Positions 8,628 through 19,100 of a DNA stretch of 64,000 nucleotides are shown in pieces. The notes under the pieces are model-generated. The model saw nothing but the letters and a program-made list of their open reading frames with translations. It was not told the origin of the DNA and did no database searches. Each line of letters opens with the position of its first letter. The stretch's first letter is position 1. A program made the position numbers and the translations under genes. Origin of the DNA: CAWATZ01 sp963784995 (GTDB taxonomy: Bacteria; Planctomycetota; Planctomycetia; Gemmatales; Gemmataceae); contig CAWATZ010000011.1 of assembly GCA_963784995.1 (NCBI GenBank), forward strand, positions 62,001 through 126,000, given 5' to 3'.

Positions 8628-10084
8628 GGCGTTTGTTTGCGCGCGGCGCCCGGTTCGGTTGCGTTGCGCCGCTGACTCTCCCGCGCTACCTGCCCGGCCC
8701 GGGTGGGCTCCACTGCGACAGCGGCCGGCTGAAGCTGTTCTGCCCGACCGGGGACCAGTTCGATGGGCATCTGCTCGTATTCCAGCCAGTGGCCGCGCCA
8801 GACCCTGTCGGGATCGCAGCGCAGGATGGCCGTGGGCTTATCGTCGCCACACAGAGACAGCAGAGCTTCGCCATCGTCCACGAAAACCGACCAGCGCCGT
8901 TCCCGGTCGGCCGACCCCTCTCCGACCCTGCCGTCCGGCAGCAGTTCCAGGGGCCGTTCGTCGTGGCCCACCCGGCGATAAAGGAAACGTCTCCCTGCCA
9001 GCGTGGCCCGCACCAGGGATTCGGCCTGCGTGGGATGGTCATTGCTCCAGGGCACGCCGCTCCAGCATTCCCGGAGCCGTTCGACCAGGCGGAACCCCCG
9101 GTCTTCGCCCGGGGCCCGGCCGCTGTGCCGGTTGTCGCCGTTGAGCCGCCACTTGTCCAGGTTCCGATGCGCGATCAGGGGCTGGTGGTCGAAGCCAAAC
9201 TGGATCATGGTGTGCTGGGCCCAGTCCGGCCAGATCGCGGGCTGACCATAGGCAGCACCCAGCTTCCGCCACGCCAGGTGCATCGCCTCCTTGTCGCCGT
9301 GAAAGTGGTAAAAGGAGAAATCCGAGTGTTCGCAGTACCACAGGGCCAGGCGCAGTTCGCGCCAGCAGCGTCCCTTGTCCACCAGAAACTGGCCCGACTC
9401 GATGGCGGCCTCGTAGGGCCCAGGAATCGGCCGGCCGAAATACTGCTGGACACATGAGGGGGCCTCGGGAGGAGCGAAATGAGGCGGCAGAGCCAGGCCG
9501 AAAGCGTGCCAGACGTCTTCCTTGAGGTTCCAGGTCGGATAGTCCGGCCAGAAGACGGCGCCGTGGGACCGGTAAGCGTCCTCCTCGAACAGGAAGGTCG
9601 GATCGCGCAGCGGGGCCGCGTCGGCGTCGAGGAACAGGACTTCCCGAAAGGAGGAATGCAGGATCGCGTAAGGCTTCAGCTCCCAGCCGTGGAGGATGCG
9701 GCAGGGGCAATGGCGCGCCAGCTTGCGGGCGTCGCTGAAGGTAACGCCCAGCGGCTCCAGCAGCCGCTTCATCCCGGGGTCCATCTCCAGGTCGCCCAGA
9801 TACCAGGCTTGCACAGGCAAGGAGCAACCGACCTCGCGGAGCGAATGGAGGAGCACCCAGAGACTGGGGAAGAGGTGGGCCCCGCCGCCGGCGGTGACCA
9901 CACCGCGACCGCTGCCGAGGTCGGTGGGAATGGTCAGCTGGGCGAGGAACTCGTCGGCGAGCCGACGGTGGGCCTCCTTGACGTTCTCCCACTGATGCCA
10001 GCCGGAGGGGGCCGACCCGGGCGGCTCGGTGCGGATGAAATCGCTGACTTCAGCGACAGGGGTTTGCGGCGTGAGCGGTGGCAA
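8624..10084 (-). CDS. Putative mannosyltransferase-like glycosyltransferase (GT71/GT8-like)
   Basis: A cytosolic GT-A type glycosyltransferase with no membrane segment. Diagnostic stretches are GVVTAGGGAHLFPSLWVLLH near residue 60, the nucleotide-sugar/metal motif REVLFLDADAAPLRDP, then the acceptor-region IESGQFLVDKGRCW and FYHFHGDKEAMHLAW. This is the pattern of the alpha-mannosyltransferase (MNN/GT71) group, though donor and acceptor are unknown. A TTG at 10084 with AAAGGA 7 bases upstream is the best start. Its TGA overlaps the GTG of the GT2-methyltransferase gene, implying translational coupling and a shared role in decorating a glycan. Confidence 0.75.
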   Translation of the reverse strand: MPPLTPQTPVAEVSDFIRTEPPGSAPSGWHQWENVKEAHRRLADEFLAQLTIPTDLGSGRGVVTAGGGAHLFPSLWVLLHSLREVGCSLPVQAWYLGDLEMDPGMKRLLEPLGVTFSDARKLARHCPCRILHGWELKPYAILHSSFREVLFLDADAAPLRDPTFLFEEDAYRSHGAVFWPDYPTWNLKEDVWHAFGLALPPHFAPPEAPSCVQQYFGRPIPGPYEAAIESGQFLVDKGRCWRELRLALWYCEHSDFSFYHFHGDKEAMHLAWRKLGAAYGQPAIWPDWAQHTMIQFGFDHQPLIAHRNLDKWRLNGDNRHSGRAPGEDRGFRLVERLRECWSGVPWSNDHPTQAESLVRATLAGRRFLYRRVGHDERPLELLPDGRVGEGSADRERRWSVFVDDGEALLSLCGDDKPTAILRCDPDRVWRGHWLEYEQMPIELVPGRAEQLQPAAVAVEPTRAGQVARESQRRNATEPGAARKQTP

Positions 10085-10140
10085 GCCCAATTCCTTTGCG
10101 CCTCGAAGCTAACCCCTCCCCCCAACCCCCTCCCCGCCTG

Positions 10141-10195
10141 GTTAGCCCGAAGCGCCAGCGAGGGTGGTGGTCCCTTGCTGGCGCTTCGGGCTAAC
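10141..10195. repeat. Inverted repeat, family C
   Basis: Arms 10141-10164 and 10171-10195 pair over about 24 bases with one G-T mismatch (core GTTAGCCCGAAGCGCCAGCG). Flanking C-rich (10110-10140) and G-rich (10205-10235) tracts extend partial complementarity outward. It lies just upstream of the mannosyltransferase-like gene on the minus strand. Confidence 0.85.
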
Positions 10196-10255
10196 TCCCC
10201 CTCTCCGCTTCGAGGAGAGGGGGGAGGGGGCTTGAGAACGGCGCTACTTCGGATT

Positions 10256-10876
10256 CTATTTCGCAACAAAGCACTTCTGAATGACAGCCGGATAAAGTCT
10301 CGTACCCCACTTCAGGTGCCTCTTCTTCCCCGGCTTGCCTTTTTCTCCATAGCCCGTACCGCTCGTGGGCAGCGTGAAGGCGAACAGCACCGGGAGGTCT
10401 ACGAAGGCAGTCCCGGAGCCCCCTGACGGCTGAAACTGGATGTCGAACCCGATCGGGAGATACCCGCCAGCTCCATCAGAGACCGGCTGGACGTCGGTGA
10501 AGACGAAGCAGCTGCTAACTCTCCTTCTTTCGTTTGCTGCCGGAAAAGTAAGATTCGACAAGAGGAACTGGCTGGTCATGGTCACGTCGTCGTCGTCATC
10601 AAGCATAACGGCCTGGAACACGACGGACAGGCCAGCCGTATCAACGTAGCAGTCCGCGTTATAAATCATTACCACGTCGGACGCCGCGGTGAGGGTCAGC
10701 TGGCAAGAGTCACAAGTCCCTGCCCAGGTCGTCGTGGAATTGTTCTGCGCCGGCGAGGCCGGAGGGGACTGATCCACAGTGTGAAGTTGGGACCACGGAG
10801 GACCCGAAGGACCGGAGGGGCCGGAGGGGCCCGAAGGACCGGAGGGACCCGAAGGACCGGAGATGGCGGGCGGCAT
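10256..10876 (-). CDS. Collagen-like GPS-repeat protein of unknown function
   Basis: A 206-aa protein with seven tandem Gly-Pro-Ser triplets directly after the start (MPPAISGPSGPS..., residues ~7-28), then a serine/threonine-rich globular part (CDSCQLTLTAASDVVMIYN..., VMLDDDDDVTMTSQFLL, GYLPIGFDIQFQPSG) and a basic tail rich in lysine. The ATG at 10876 has AAAGGA 5 bases upstream. The GXY tract resembles bacterial collagen-like surface proteins, but there is no signal peptide before it and no recognisable anchor. The repeat DNA is a simple tandem tract and could vary in length. The globular part is not one I recognise. Confidence 0.65.
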   Translation of the reverse strand: MPPAISGPSGPSGPSGPSGPSGPSGPPWSQLHTVDQSPPASPAQNNSTTTWAGTCDSCQLTLTAASDVVMIYNADCYVDTAGLSVVFQAVMLDDDDDVTMTSQFLLSNLTFPAANERRRVSSCFVFTDVQPVSDGAGGYLPIGFDIQFQPSGGSGTAFVDLPVLFAFTLPTSGTGYGEKGKPGKKRHLKWGTRLYPAVIQKCFVAK

Positions 10877-11065
10877 TGCTGTCCTTTCGCGAGAAGAAAT
10901 TGACTCTCCGCGGCGAGTGGACGCTCCTCTTGTTTCCCGCGAAGAGAACGGAGGGCAGAGTACCACATCCTCCTGGGATTTCAAGAACCAAAAAGGAAAT
11001 AATAAGGAACGAAGGGACCGCCAACCCCTTGTCCTGGTTCCGGGAGGCTGTTCCCAGTGCGTTGC

Positions 11066-13858
11066 TCACGGGCTGGGCGGGACCCCGACCGGTTGGTCCT
11101 CCCTGCCGGCGCGGGAGAGCGGACTGGTCTTCGGATAGCGCAGGAACGCCGCATCCTCGCCTCGGTTTTCCGGCAAGGGAAGGAAGTCCATTTTCCGGGC
11201 GGCGAGGGGAAGATTGCCTTCCGTTGCGGTCTGGTCGCGCACGTTGCCCGAGGCGTGCGGGGCGAGGCCTGCCACGTCGATCGCCTGGGCCCTGGGGTAC
11301 TTCGTCTGGTCGTTGATCCCGGCCAGGTTCTTTTCGAGCCAATCAGGGGGAGGCGGAGACTTGAACACCACCCAGCCGGCATCGCTGGTCATGGGCTTTT
11401 TTTCCTTCCTGTCATTGTCGTAGGCCAGCAGGGCGGCGAAACCACGAACGCCTTCGGGGCCGCGGCACTCGACCCCCCAGACAAAGGTGCGTTGCCCGGA
11501 CGGTTCGCCCATGAAGGCCGTGACGTCGATGCTCTTCTGCAAACCGCGCAACGGGCTGCCGCCAACGGGGCTGCCGTTTAACCAGAGACGATACTCATCA
11601 GGAGAATAGATGGTCATCGTGGCGTGGGACACTTTCCCAAGAGGATGCTGCCAGTGCCGCCGAAAGCAGCGAAGGGCGGCCTGGTCCGCGCCGTCGCAAA
11701 GCCATTTGGCCTGGGAGAGCGATTCGGGCCACAGCTCGTCGGCCTGCGCCAGCACCGCGGTTTTGGCGAAGAGATTGTTCCGCACCACGACCCGGCTGGT
11801 CTTTTCCGCCAGCGGCAGGCCCTCGAAATGCAAGGCAGCGTTGCGAATGGCGCAGAAGGTATTCGCTTCCACGGTCCACTCGACCGGATGGCGCGGCGAA
11901 ACCTTCTGACTCCTGTACAGCAAACCGTCGCCGGCCTGGAACAAGCGATTGCTGCGGAAATGGACGTCGAGCAACGGCGCGGCCACCTCGATCAGGCTGC
12001 TGCAAGGGCCCTCCAGGCGACAATCCTCCACCCGGACGTGGCCCACAACCTGGGCGACCGGGTCCGGCTGGCTGTCGAAGAGCAGGCCCGTCCTGGCATT
12101 TCCCTCCGTGGTGGTCCGCAAACGACGGAGAGTCACCGGTTGGTCCGCAGTCCCCTGGCAGTTGTGGACGTGGACGGCACTGCGCCGGAAGCCCCGCAAG
12201 TGCAGGTCCTCGAGCGTCAACCCTGGGCAGGCGCCTGAGATGGTCACCAGGTCGTCGGCACGTTCCTGACCGTCCAGCACAAAGCCTTTCAGGCACAAAC
12301 CCGCAACGCCGTGCAACTGGATGAGTGTCTGGCCTTCTGCCAGGGCCACGTGCCAGACCACCGGCCGACCCGAAGAAGCCGCTCCCTGGATGGTGACTCC
12401 CTGGCCCAGGTCGCCGCCCTGGAGCTGCAGCCGCTCCTCCAGCTCCTCCAGCCGCACCAGGATCCGGTCGCCTGGTCGGGCCACCGCCAGAGCGGCCCGG
12501 AGTGTCGGATAGCTTCGCTCCTCCGCCCCTGTTGGGCGGCCAACGATCAGCACCGGCAGGGAGGGCGACTGGCTGCCAGCCCGGCGCCACGCGCTCCACA
12601 ACAGGAAGCAGACCGCCAGCGCCGCCAGGGCGACCACCAGGAGAAGGAAGGCCAACTGTCGGCCGCGTGCGTTCTGGAGCTTGCGAGATGGCGACACCAC
12701 AGGGACCGGCAAGGGCCGGGTGGGGGGCTGGACTGATCCGCTGGTTTCCGGACTGCGATACTTCAGGTCGGAAGCCCGGGCCAACGCGCCAGCCCGCGCC
12801 GGCCCGGTCGTGAGAGCCAGCAGGCCCAGGGCGTCGGGTTGGGAAAACGGCTCCAGGGCGGTCGCTGCTTCGGCGGGCGTCTGAAAGCGCTGTTCCGGAG
12901 TGCGGGCCATCATCCGGCGCACCACGTCTCCCAGGCCGGCTTCGACCTGGGGTCGAACCGATTCCAGCGCTGCCGGGGTGTCTTGCTGATGGCGCAGCAG
13001 CTTCTGGGCCGTGCTGCCTCCCGCGAAGGGCGGCCGACCCGCCAGCAAGCAATAGAGCGAACAGCCCAGGCTGTAAACGTCCGCCCGGATGTCCACCCGT
13101 CGGGCATCGATGGCCTGCTCCGGGGCCATGTAATCGGCCGTCCCCATGGCCACGCCGAAATCGGTGAGTGGTTCCTCGGCGTTCTTCAGCTCGGGTGCCA
13201 GACAGGCCAGGCCCAGGTCGAGGACCTTGACGACGGCGGTGTCGTGCGCCAGCACCAGGTTGGAGGGCTTGACGTCTCGATGCACCAGTCCGTGGCTGTG
13301 GGCGTGCTGCAGCCCGAGGGCTGCCTGCCGGATCGCCTCGCATGCCAGTCCGACGGGCAAGGGTCCCTGGTTGGCGACCAGCTGGGCCAGGGTCCAGCCC
13401 TCGACGTACTCCATGGTGAAGAAGAAGGTGTCGCCGACCTGGTCGGCATCGTAAACCAGGACGACGTTGGGGTGAGTGAGCCGGGCCGCCAGTCGGGCTT
13501 CGCGCTGAATGCGGAGGACCGCCTCCGGTCCCGGGAGCCGCTCCTTGCGAATCACTTTCAAGGCCACGATGCGGTCCAGCCGGCGATGGCGTGCCTTGAA
13601 GACTTCTCCCATCCCCCCCGCTCCGAGCCGGTCCAGCAAGACGTAGGCTCCCAGGGTCAGCTCCTGCCCCCGGCCTTCCCGCAACAGCTCGACCTGGAAC
13701 GGCGTCAGCCAGCCGCGCCGGATCAGGTCTTCGGCCAGGGTCTCCGAATCCGGGGAACCTTGCTCGAGTTCCTGGTTCAGAAGCTCCAGCTGCCAGGGCT
13801 CCAGCACAGGGCTGGCTTTCAGGAAGGAAACAAATGAGGCGAACGAGGAGACGGCCAC
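11066..13858 (-). CDS. Transmembrane Ser/Thr protein kinase with extracytoplasmic beta-helix-like domain
   Basis: A Hanks-type kinase occupies residues ~65-330: GAGGMGEVFKARH (P-loop), VALKVI, HRDVKPSNLVL (catalytic loop) and APEQ. The usual DFG is DLG here (VLDLGLACL), a variant that keeps the metal-binding Asp. A short helical domain typical of planctomycete kinases precedes it (DLIRRGWLTPFQVELL). One transmembrane helix (AFLLLVVALAALAVCFLLW, ~400-420) is followed by a region that looks like a right-handed parallel beta-helix (YPTLRAALAVARPGDRILV, then IQLHGVAGLCLKGFVLDG and similar rungs, ~445-700) and a C-terminal region of unclear fold. A GTG start with AGGTG 5 bases upstream is chosen; a second GTG at 13876 is possible. 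The ligand and substrates are unknown. Confidence 0.8.
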   Translation of the reverse strand: MAVSSFASFVSFLKASPVLEPWQLELLNQELEQGSPDSETLAEDLIRRGWLTPFQVELLREGRGQELTLGAYVLLDRLGAGGMGEVFKARHRRLDRIVALKVIRKERLPGPEAVLRIQREARLAARLTHPNVVLVYDADQVGDTFFFTMEYVEGWTLAQLVANQGPLPVGLACEAIRQAALGLQHAHSHGLVHRDVKPSNLVLAHDTAVVKVLDLGLACLAPELKNAEEPLTDFGVAMGTADYMAPEQAIDARRVDIRADVYSLGCSLYCLLAGRPPFAGGSTAQKLLRHQQDTPAALESVRPQVEAGLGDVVRRMMARTPEQRFQTPAEAATALEPFSQPDALGLLALTTGPARAGALARASDLKYRSPETSGSVQPPTRPLPVPVVSPSRKLQNARGRQLAFLLLVVALAALAVCFLLWSAWRRAGSQSPSLPVLIVGRPTGAEERSYPTLRAALAVARPGDRILVRLEELEERLQLQGGDLGQGVTIQGAASSGRPVVWHVALAEGQTLIQLHGVAGLCLKGFVLDGQERADDLVTISGACPGLTLEDLHLRGFRRSAVHVHNCQGTADQPVTLRRLRTTTEGNARTGLLFDSQPDPVAQVVGHVRVEDCRLEGPCSSLIEVAAPLLDVHFRSNRLFQAGDGLLYRSQKVSPRHPVEWTVEANTFCAIRNAALHFEGLPLAEKTSRVVVRNNLFAKTAVLAQADELWPESLSQAKWLCDGADQAALRCFRRHWQHPLGKVSHATMTIYSPDEYRLWLNGSPVGGSPLRGLQKSIDVTAFMGEPSGQRTFVWGVECRGPEGVRGFAALLAYDNDRKEKKPMTSDAGWVVFKSPPPPDWLEKNLAGINDQTKYPRAQAIDVAGLAPHASGNVRDQTATEGNLPLAARKMDFLPLPENRGEDAAFLRYPKTSPLSRAGREDQPVGVPPSP

Positions 13859-14150
13859 GGCGACACCTGCTCTCACGACGACCTGTCGGGAACCAGTTCC
13901 TGTCACTTTACCCAATTGCCGAAAGGACCGCCATCCTTTTGCTCCCCTTGCGAAGAGAGCCAGCTGCAACGGACTCTTCGCTGGCCTCGAACGGGGCGAG
14001 GGCATGGGCAAGGGATAGCCTGCTGGTTCGGGTTGAATCGGTCCCCGCTCCGCTCCAGACCACCGCCCGCCCGCTGGCAGGCCGCGATCGGGAGCTTGCG
14101 CTTCTGCTTCGTGACAGACAAACACCGCGCTTCTGCTTCTGCCGGCGCGG

Positions 14151-14969
14151 TCAGCGCACGAACCACCAGTAGAGGGCGTTGTTGAAATCGAAGCCGCAGT
14201 TCGGGCAAATCCCACCCCGCAGACGTCCGCGTTGCAAGCAGGCGTTCGCCGCCCGGGCGATCCGTTCGGTGGATCGCTTGATAATCCACTCTGTCATGCG
14301 GCCCGGCAGGATCCGCATCAACTGCTTGAGGAGCCAGCCCACCACCGACATCCTTTCTCCTGACCTCATCAACTTCGCGGATTTGAGTCCCAGCGCCTGA
14401 TTGGCTGCCACAAAGGGCCGCATCACACTCTCGAATTCCGCAAACGCACGCAGATGATCACCGGCCGCCGCCGCCAATTCTCCGGCGAGCACGTGGGCGC
14501 CGATGAGTGCGCTGCTCGTGCCTTGCCCGGACATCGGCGAAACGCAATAGGCAGCGTCTCCCACCAGGACGACCCGGCCTTGCGACCATCGGGGCATGGC
14601 GATTTGAGCTGCCGTATCAAAGTACCAATCCGTCGCCGTTGGCATCATCTCCAGCAGCCGAGGGACTTCCCAGCCGATTCCTTCGCAGACCGTTCGGAGC
14701 GCTTGCCGCTGCTGAACCTTGTCTCGCAAATCGATCCGAAGAGACGGGGCCGCAAAGCCAAAACAGGCCCTGGCATTCGCATCCCCGCGCGAACTCCAGA
14801 TCACGGCAATTCGACCCAGCTCGGAGTACTGCATCTCCATTCGGTCCAATTGCAAATAATTGGGGACGGAGTACACACACAAATACAAACCCAGATCGCG
14901 AAGGAGCCGTCTTGGCACGGTTGCGGAAAAAGGGGACAATCGTGCGGAGCCGGCTCGGGTGGCCAGCAT
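14151..14969 (-). pseudogene. Truncated FAD-dependent monooxygenase remnant
   Basis: The middle of this frame is the second half of a PHBH-type flavoprotein monooxygenase: GRVVLVGDAAYCVSPMSGQG (GD motif binding the FAD ribityl chain) followed by SALIGAHVLAGEL and a helical tail ending STERIARAANA. The first ~150 residues, including the GxGxxG dinucleotide fold, are absent; upstream sequence runs straight into the cyclophilin gene. After ARAANA the frame reads on into an unrelated Cys-containing tail (ICPNCGFDFNNALYW). With both ends abnormal it is best read as a decayed fragment. The ~290 bases between it and the downstream kinase hold no gene. Confidence 0.65.
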
Positions 14970-14982
14970 GGGACAAGGCCCG

Positions 14983-15586
14983 TCACGGCCTGCGTACCAC
15001 CTTCATGATCGTGACCGGCGGGTCCAGGGTCTGACCTTTCGCCGAGGCCGCCTGGATTTTCCTCACCACGCCCATGCCCTTGACCACCTTGCCGAACGCG
15101 GCGAAACCCTGGCCGTCGGGGTTGCGTTTGCCACCGAAGTCAAGCTCGGGCTGGTCGCCGATGCAGATGAAGAAATCGGAAGTCGCCGTGTCCGGACCGT
15201 CGCGCGCCATCGAGATTGTTCCGTCCCTGTGCAAGATCCTGAGTGTCGCGGGTCCGCTCCAGCTTGATCGGCGGCAGTTCCTCCTTCGACCGCTTCGGGT
15301 TGATGCCGGCCTGGATGACCTCGATCTTTACCTTGCTGTCCGGTTGGTTGTCTGGCTTGACCGTGCGGTGAAACCTGCCGCCATCGTAGAACTTGCCGTC
15401 GACGTAGCGCAGGAAGTTGGCCACGGTGAGCGGCGCCCGAGCGGCGTCCAACTCCACCTCAACGTCGCCTTTCTCGGTCTGGATCAGGACGCGGATTGCT
15501 TTCGGCTGCTCGTCCGCCGCGGCCGGCAGGAGGGCGAGAATCAGAAAGACCAACCTGAACAACGGTCGGCGAAACCGGAACAGCAC
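14983..15586 (-). CDS. Exported cyclophilin-type peptidyl-prolyl cis-trans isomerase (one frameshift)
   Basis: A cyclophilin that catalyses proline isomerisation in exported proteins. The signal peptide is FRRPLFRLVFLILALLPAAA. The cyclophilin fold follows: VEVELDAARAPLTVANFLRY, KFYDGGRFHRTV, and in the second frame HRDGTISMARDGPDTATSDF with FFICIGDQPELDFGG and GFAAFGKVVKGM. One extra base near 15240 separates the halves. The start is set at a GTG 7 bases after GGAGG; the ATG five codons earlier has no ribosome-binding site. It is followed on the same strand by the monooxygenase remnant. Confidence 0.85.
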
Positions 15587-15633
15587 TGGACAACCTCCCA
15601 TCGCGATTGTTTGAGACGCCGCTTCGGGACAGC

Positions 15634-16050
15634 TTACTCCCCCAGCACCGTCACCACGACAATTCGCTCTCGTGGCCGGATGTCGCACTCCAGGTGAAAG
15701 ATCTGCTGCCAGGTCCCCACGAGCAGCTTCCCGTCGGCGACCGGGACGGTCAGCCCTGGACCAAGCACGGTGGCCTGGAGGTGGGAGTGCCCGTTGCCGT
15801 CGTGCCAGGTTTGCTCGTGCCCATACGCCCGGCTCGGCGGCATCAGGCGATCCAGGATCGCTGGCAGGTCCTTCTGTAAACCCGGCTCGAACTCGATGGT
15901 CCCCACAGCGGCCGTGCTCCCGACGTTGAAGACGTGGACAATTCCAGTCTGGATCCTGGAGCGCGCCAGGACGGCGTTCACCTGTTCGGTCAGGTCGTGC
16001 ATGTCCCCGTGGCCGCTCGTGGAAACGGTGAGTTGTTCCTGAAAGACCAT
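15634..16050 (-). CDS. YjbQ / UPF0047 family protein
   Basis: 138 residues, full length for the YjbQ (UPF0047) family, some members of which have weak thiamine-phosphate-synthase activity when overproduced. Family signatures are visible: LTEQVNAVLARSRIQTGIVHVF, the EFEPGLQKDLPAILDRL helix, YGHEQTWHDGNGHSHLQATV with its metal-ligand histidines, and VGTWQQIFHLECD. The ATG at 16050 has AGGAAAG 5 bases upstream. It sits between the nSTAND giant and the cyclophilin gene on the same strand, so it may be the last or a later gene of that transcription unit. The physiological substrate is unknown. Confidence 0.88.
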   Translation of the reverse strand: MVFQEQLTVSTSGHGDMHDLTEQVNAVLARSRIQTGIVHVFNVGSTAAVGTIEFEPGLQKDLPAILDRLMPPSRAYGHEQTWHDGNGHSHLQATVLGPGLTVPVADGKLLVGTWQQIFHLECDIRPRERIVVVTVLGE

Positions 16051-16134
16051 GATCGCTTTCCTTCTGGGGTACCGCCCGCGGCCGGTCCCGGGCCGGCTTC
16101 GTTTCTTGACCTTCTCCGCCTTCGGCGGGTCCGC

Positions 16135-19100
16135 TTACTGGATCAGGGCCTTCGCTTCCTTGCAGGCCAGCCACAGGATCAGGTCATTGTAGCTGGCAAT
16201 GCCGGCCAGTGGGTTGTTCTCGTCCCTGGGCAGAGGCTTCATCCTGGCCGCGGCCTCGCTCACCAGCTTGCGGGCCTCGTCGGGTTTGCCCTGCCGGAAC
16301 AGGCTCATCGCCCGGTAGAATGCCGAAGTAGAAGTCACGTAGGGGTTGGTCGGGCTGGCCTTGGCGGCGGCGAGCAGGGTCTCCTCGGCGGCCGGGTAGT
16401 TGCCGCTGCGGTACTCCGCCATGCCAAGGGACAGCTGGTTGTAGGCCCCACCCTTACCGAGCTGGACCGCCGTCCGACCCAGCGCCAGCGCCGCCTCGAG
16501 GTCCGCCTTGTCGGTGGACGGAAGGAGACTGCACGCCTTGGCCGCACGATAGGCCGTGATCGGAGTGCTGTCGCCCCTGGCGAACGCGAGGACCTGCCGC
16601 CGGGTGGCGGCGTATTCCTTCTCCTGTCCGAACCAGGCCTGGAGGCCGGCGACCTTCAGGTAGAGCAACGAATCCCTCGGATTGGCGGCGGACAGGGTCG
16701 CCAGGTGCGGGACCGCCTCGCGCGTGCGGCCGGCTGACTGGTAGGCCGTGGCGAGCTTGGTCAGCAAGGCGGTGTCGGCCGGCTGGTCGGGGAGGCCTTT
16801 GCGGTATTCGGCGATCGCCCGCTCCCAATCCTGAGCGGCCGTGTACAGATCGCCGAGGCCCACGGCTGCGGCCGGGTGCTGCTTGAGCAACCGGTCGAGT
16901 GCCTGCTGGTCGTCAACCAGCCGATAAGCCACCGCCAGTCGGGCCCAGGGACCGGTGGCCTGCATGGCGGTGAAGCGTTTCTGTTCCCGGTCAAGCGCGA
17001 CCGGGTCGCCGCTGACCGACAGACGAAAGCGGCCCAGCTGCGCTTGCGGGATCCGGCTTTTGAACTCCAGGGTCACGCGCAGCACCATGCCATCGGTGGC
17101 TGCGACCGGTTCTGCAAGTTCCAGCACGGCCAGATGCGATTTGCCGACCACCGGGAGGATTGCCCAGGCGGTAAGGTCATTCGCGTCAATCGCGCCGGCC
17201 ACGCTGTAATTCAGCTGGTTGAAGTCGGCGGCAGCCCGGGCCAGTTTCAAAGGGCGCGGCGTGCCCGGGTTCGTGGGCAGGTCCAGCTGAGCTTTGACCG
17301 CTGTCAGGTAGAAGTTGCCGCTGGTGTGCCGTCCCGGACCATTTTGTGGCAACGATCCGTGCGGCAGCACTTCCAGACGCAGTGCTTGAATTCGGGCGGG
17401 AAGATCTCTGAAGGTGAGCACGTAGACGTCCCGAGGTAGATTCATCCCGCCGGCCAGAATCGAATGATCGTCCAGCTTGGTCAGCGTCGCGCCGCCTTCG
17501 GATTTCATCGCCGCCGGCTTGAGGACCGTCCAGCGAGCGGCGTTCTCCATTTCTTCCCTGTCCAGGATCAGCTGAGCCAGTTTCGCGGCGACCAGGGCAC
17601 TTTCCGGGGCCGCCTCGAGCAAGCGTTGGTAAAGTGCCTGCGACCTGTCAAACTGCCCCTTCGCCAGCGGGACCTGGCCAGCGGCAGCAAGTCGTCGTGC
17701 GAACTCGGCGAGCCATCGGGCCCCCTCCGGATTTCCGGTCGCGGCCCGTGACCAGTCGGCCGCGGCGTTGTCCCAGTTCTTCAACGCCTCCTGGGCACGA
17801 GCCCGCTTCGAGAGCAGCAGGGCGTCGGTCGTCTCCGGGGTGATGACCTGGGAATAATCATCGACGGCTTCTTGCCATTTGAACAAGCTGACGCAGGCGT
17901 CGCCGCGGAGGCGATGGAGTCGCTGCAGGGCCGCGGACGCCGCCTCGGCCGGTTGTTCCGCGAGGACCTTGATTGCCGCGGTGCAATCGGCCACCTGCCT
18001 GGCGAAATCGCTCTCCTGTCCAGCGAGTTCGGCGCTCAGCTCGATCAGCCCGGCGTCGCCTGGGGCCTCGGCCAGCCGTTTTTCCAGCGCTGCCCGCAGT
18101 GGGAACAACAGCTCGCCGGTCGCGCGGTCCACGGGATACCATTGTTTCACCAGCTCGATGTCTTCCGTCTGTGTGCTGCCCGGATGCCGCACGGTCAGGC
18201 GAACCTTCGTCGCGGGATTCCCCAGGAGCAGCCTTGCAGCATTGGGGCTGGTCTCTTTGGTCATGGCGACATCGTTTACCTTCAGGATCACGTCGCCAGG
18301 ACGCAAGTTCGAGCGTGCCGCGGGAGAACCAACCATTGGCTCGGTGACGCGAACGGCGCCGTCCTCAACAACGAACCCGAACCCAAATCCAATGGTCCTC
18401 GTGATTGGCGGAAGCCCATCCTGTCTGCGGCGACCGGCGCCTCCTTGCAGCAGCATGGTCGCGACGGCAGGCCGACCCTGGTGCAGCAGGGCCGTCGCCA
18501 GGCGCAGCAACCCGGGCGTGCGCAGCCAGGCCTCGGGTTCGGTTGGTTGGACCGCCAGCAGCCGATCGAACGCCACGACGGCCTCCGGCCACGCCTGGCG
18601 CGACGCCTGCCAGTTGGCCTGCGTGACGGCCAGGGCGGTCTGCACGCGCACGTCCTTCGAGTCGAGCTTGGCCAGCGCTTCGTGCAGCCGGAGGTTCTCG
18701 GACAACAGACGGATGCGGCTTTGAAAGTCGGCGTTGGAATTCAGCAGCAGGCGCAGCTTGTCGGCAGCCAGGTCGGGATGGTTCCAGACAATCGGCGCGG
18801 CGGACCAGACGGCAGTGCGGTTGTTTGCTCCGGCCAGCAAGTGCTTGCCGTCGGGGGAAAACGCGAGGGTACGCACCGCACCCAGATCGACAGTGCCGGG
18901 ATCCAGCTGCATCAGCTCGCGCCGCGTCTGGACGTTCCAGAGCCGGACCGTCTCGTCACCGCTGCCCGACGCCAGGGTGCGACCATCCGGCGAAAACACC
19001 ACGGCACTGACCGCACTGGAATGCCCCGGGAGCGATACCAGCAGTTTTCCGGTGGCCACGTCCCACAACTGCACGGTTCCTTCTTGGCTGGCCAGGGCCA

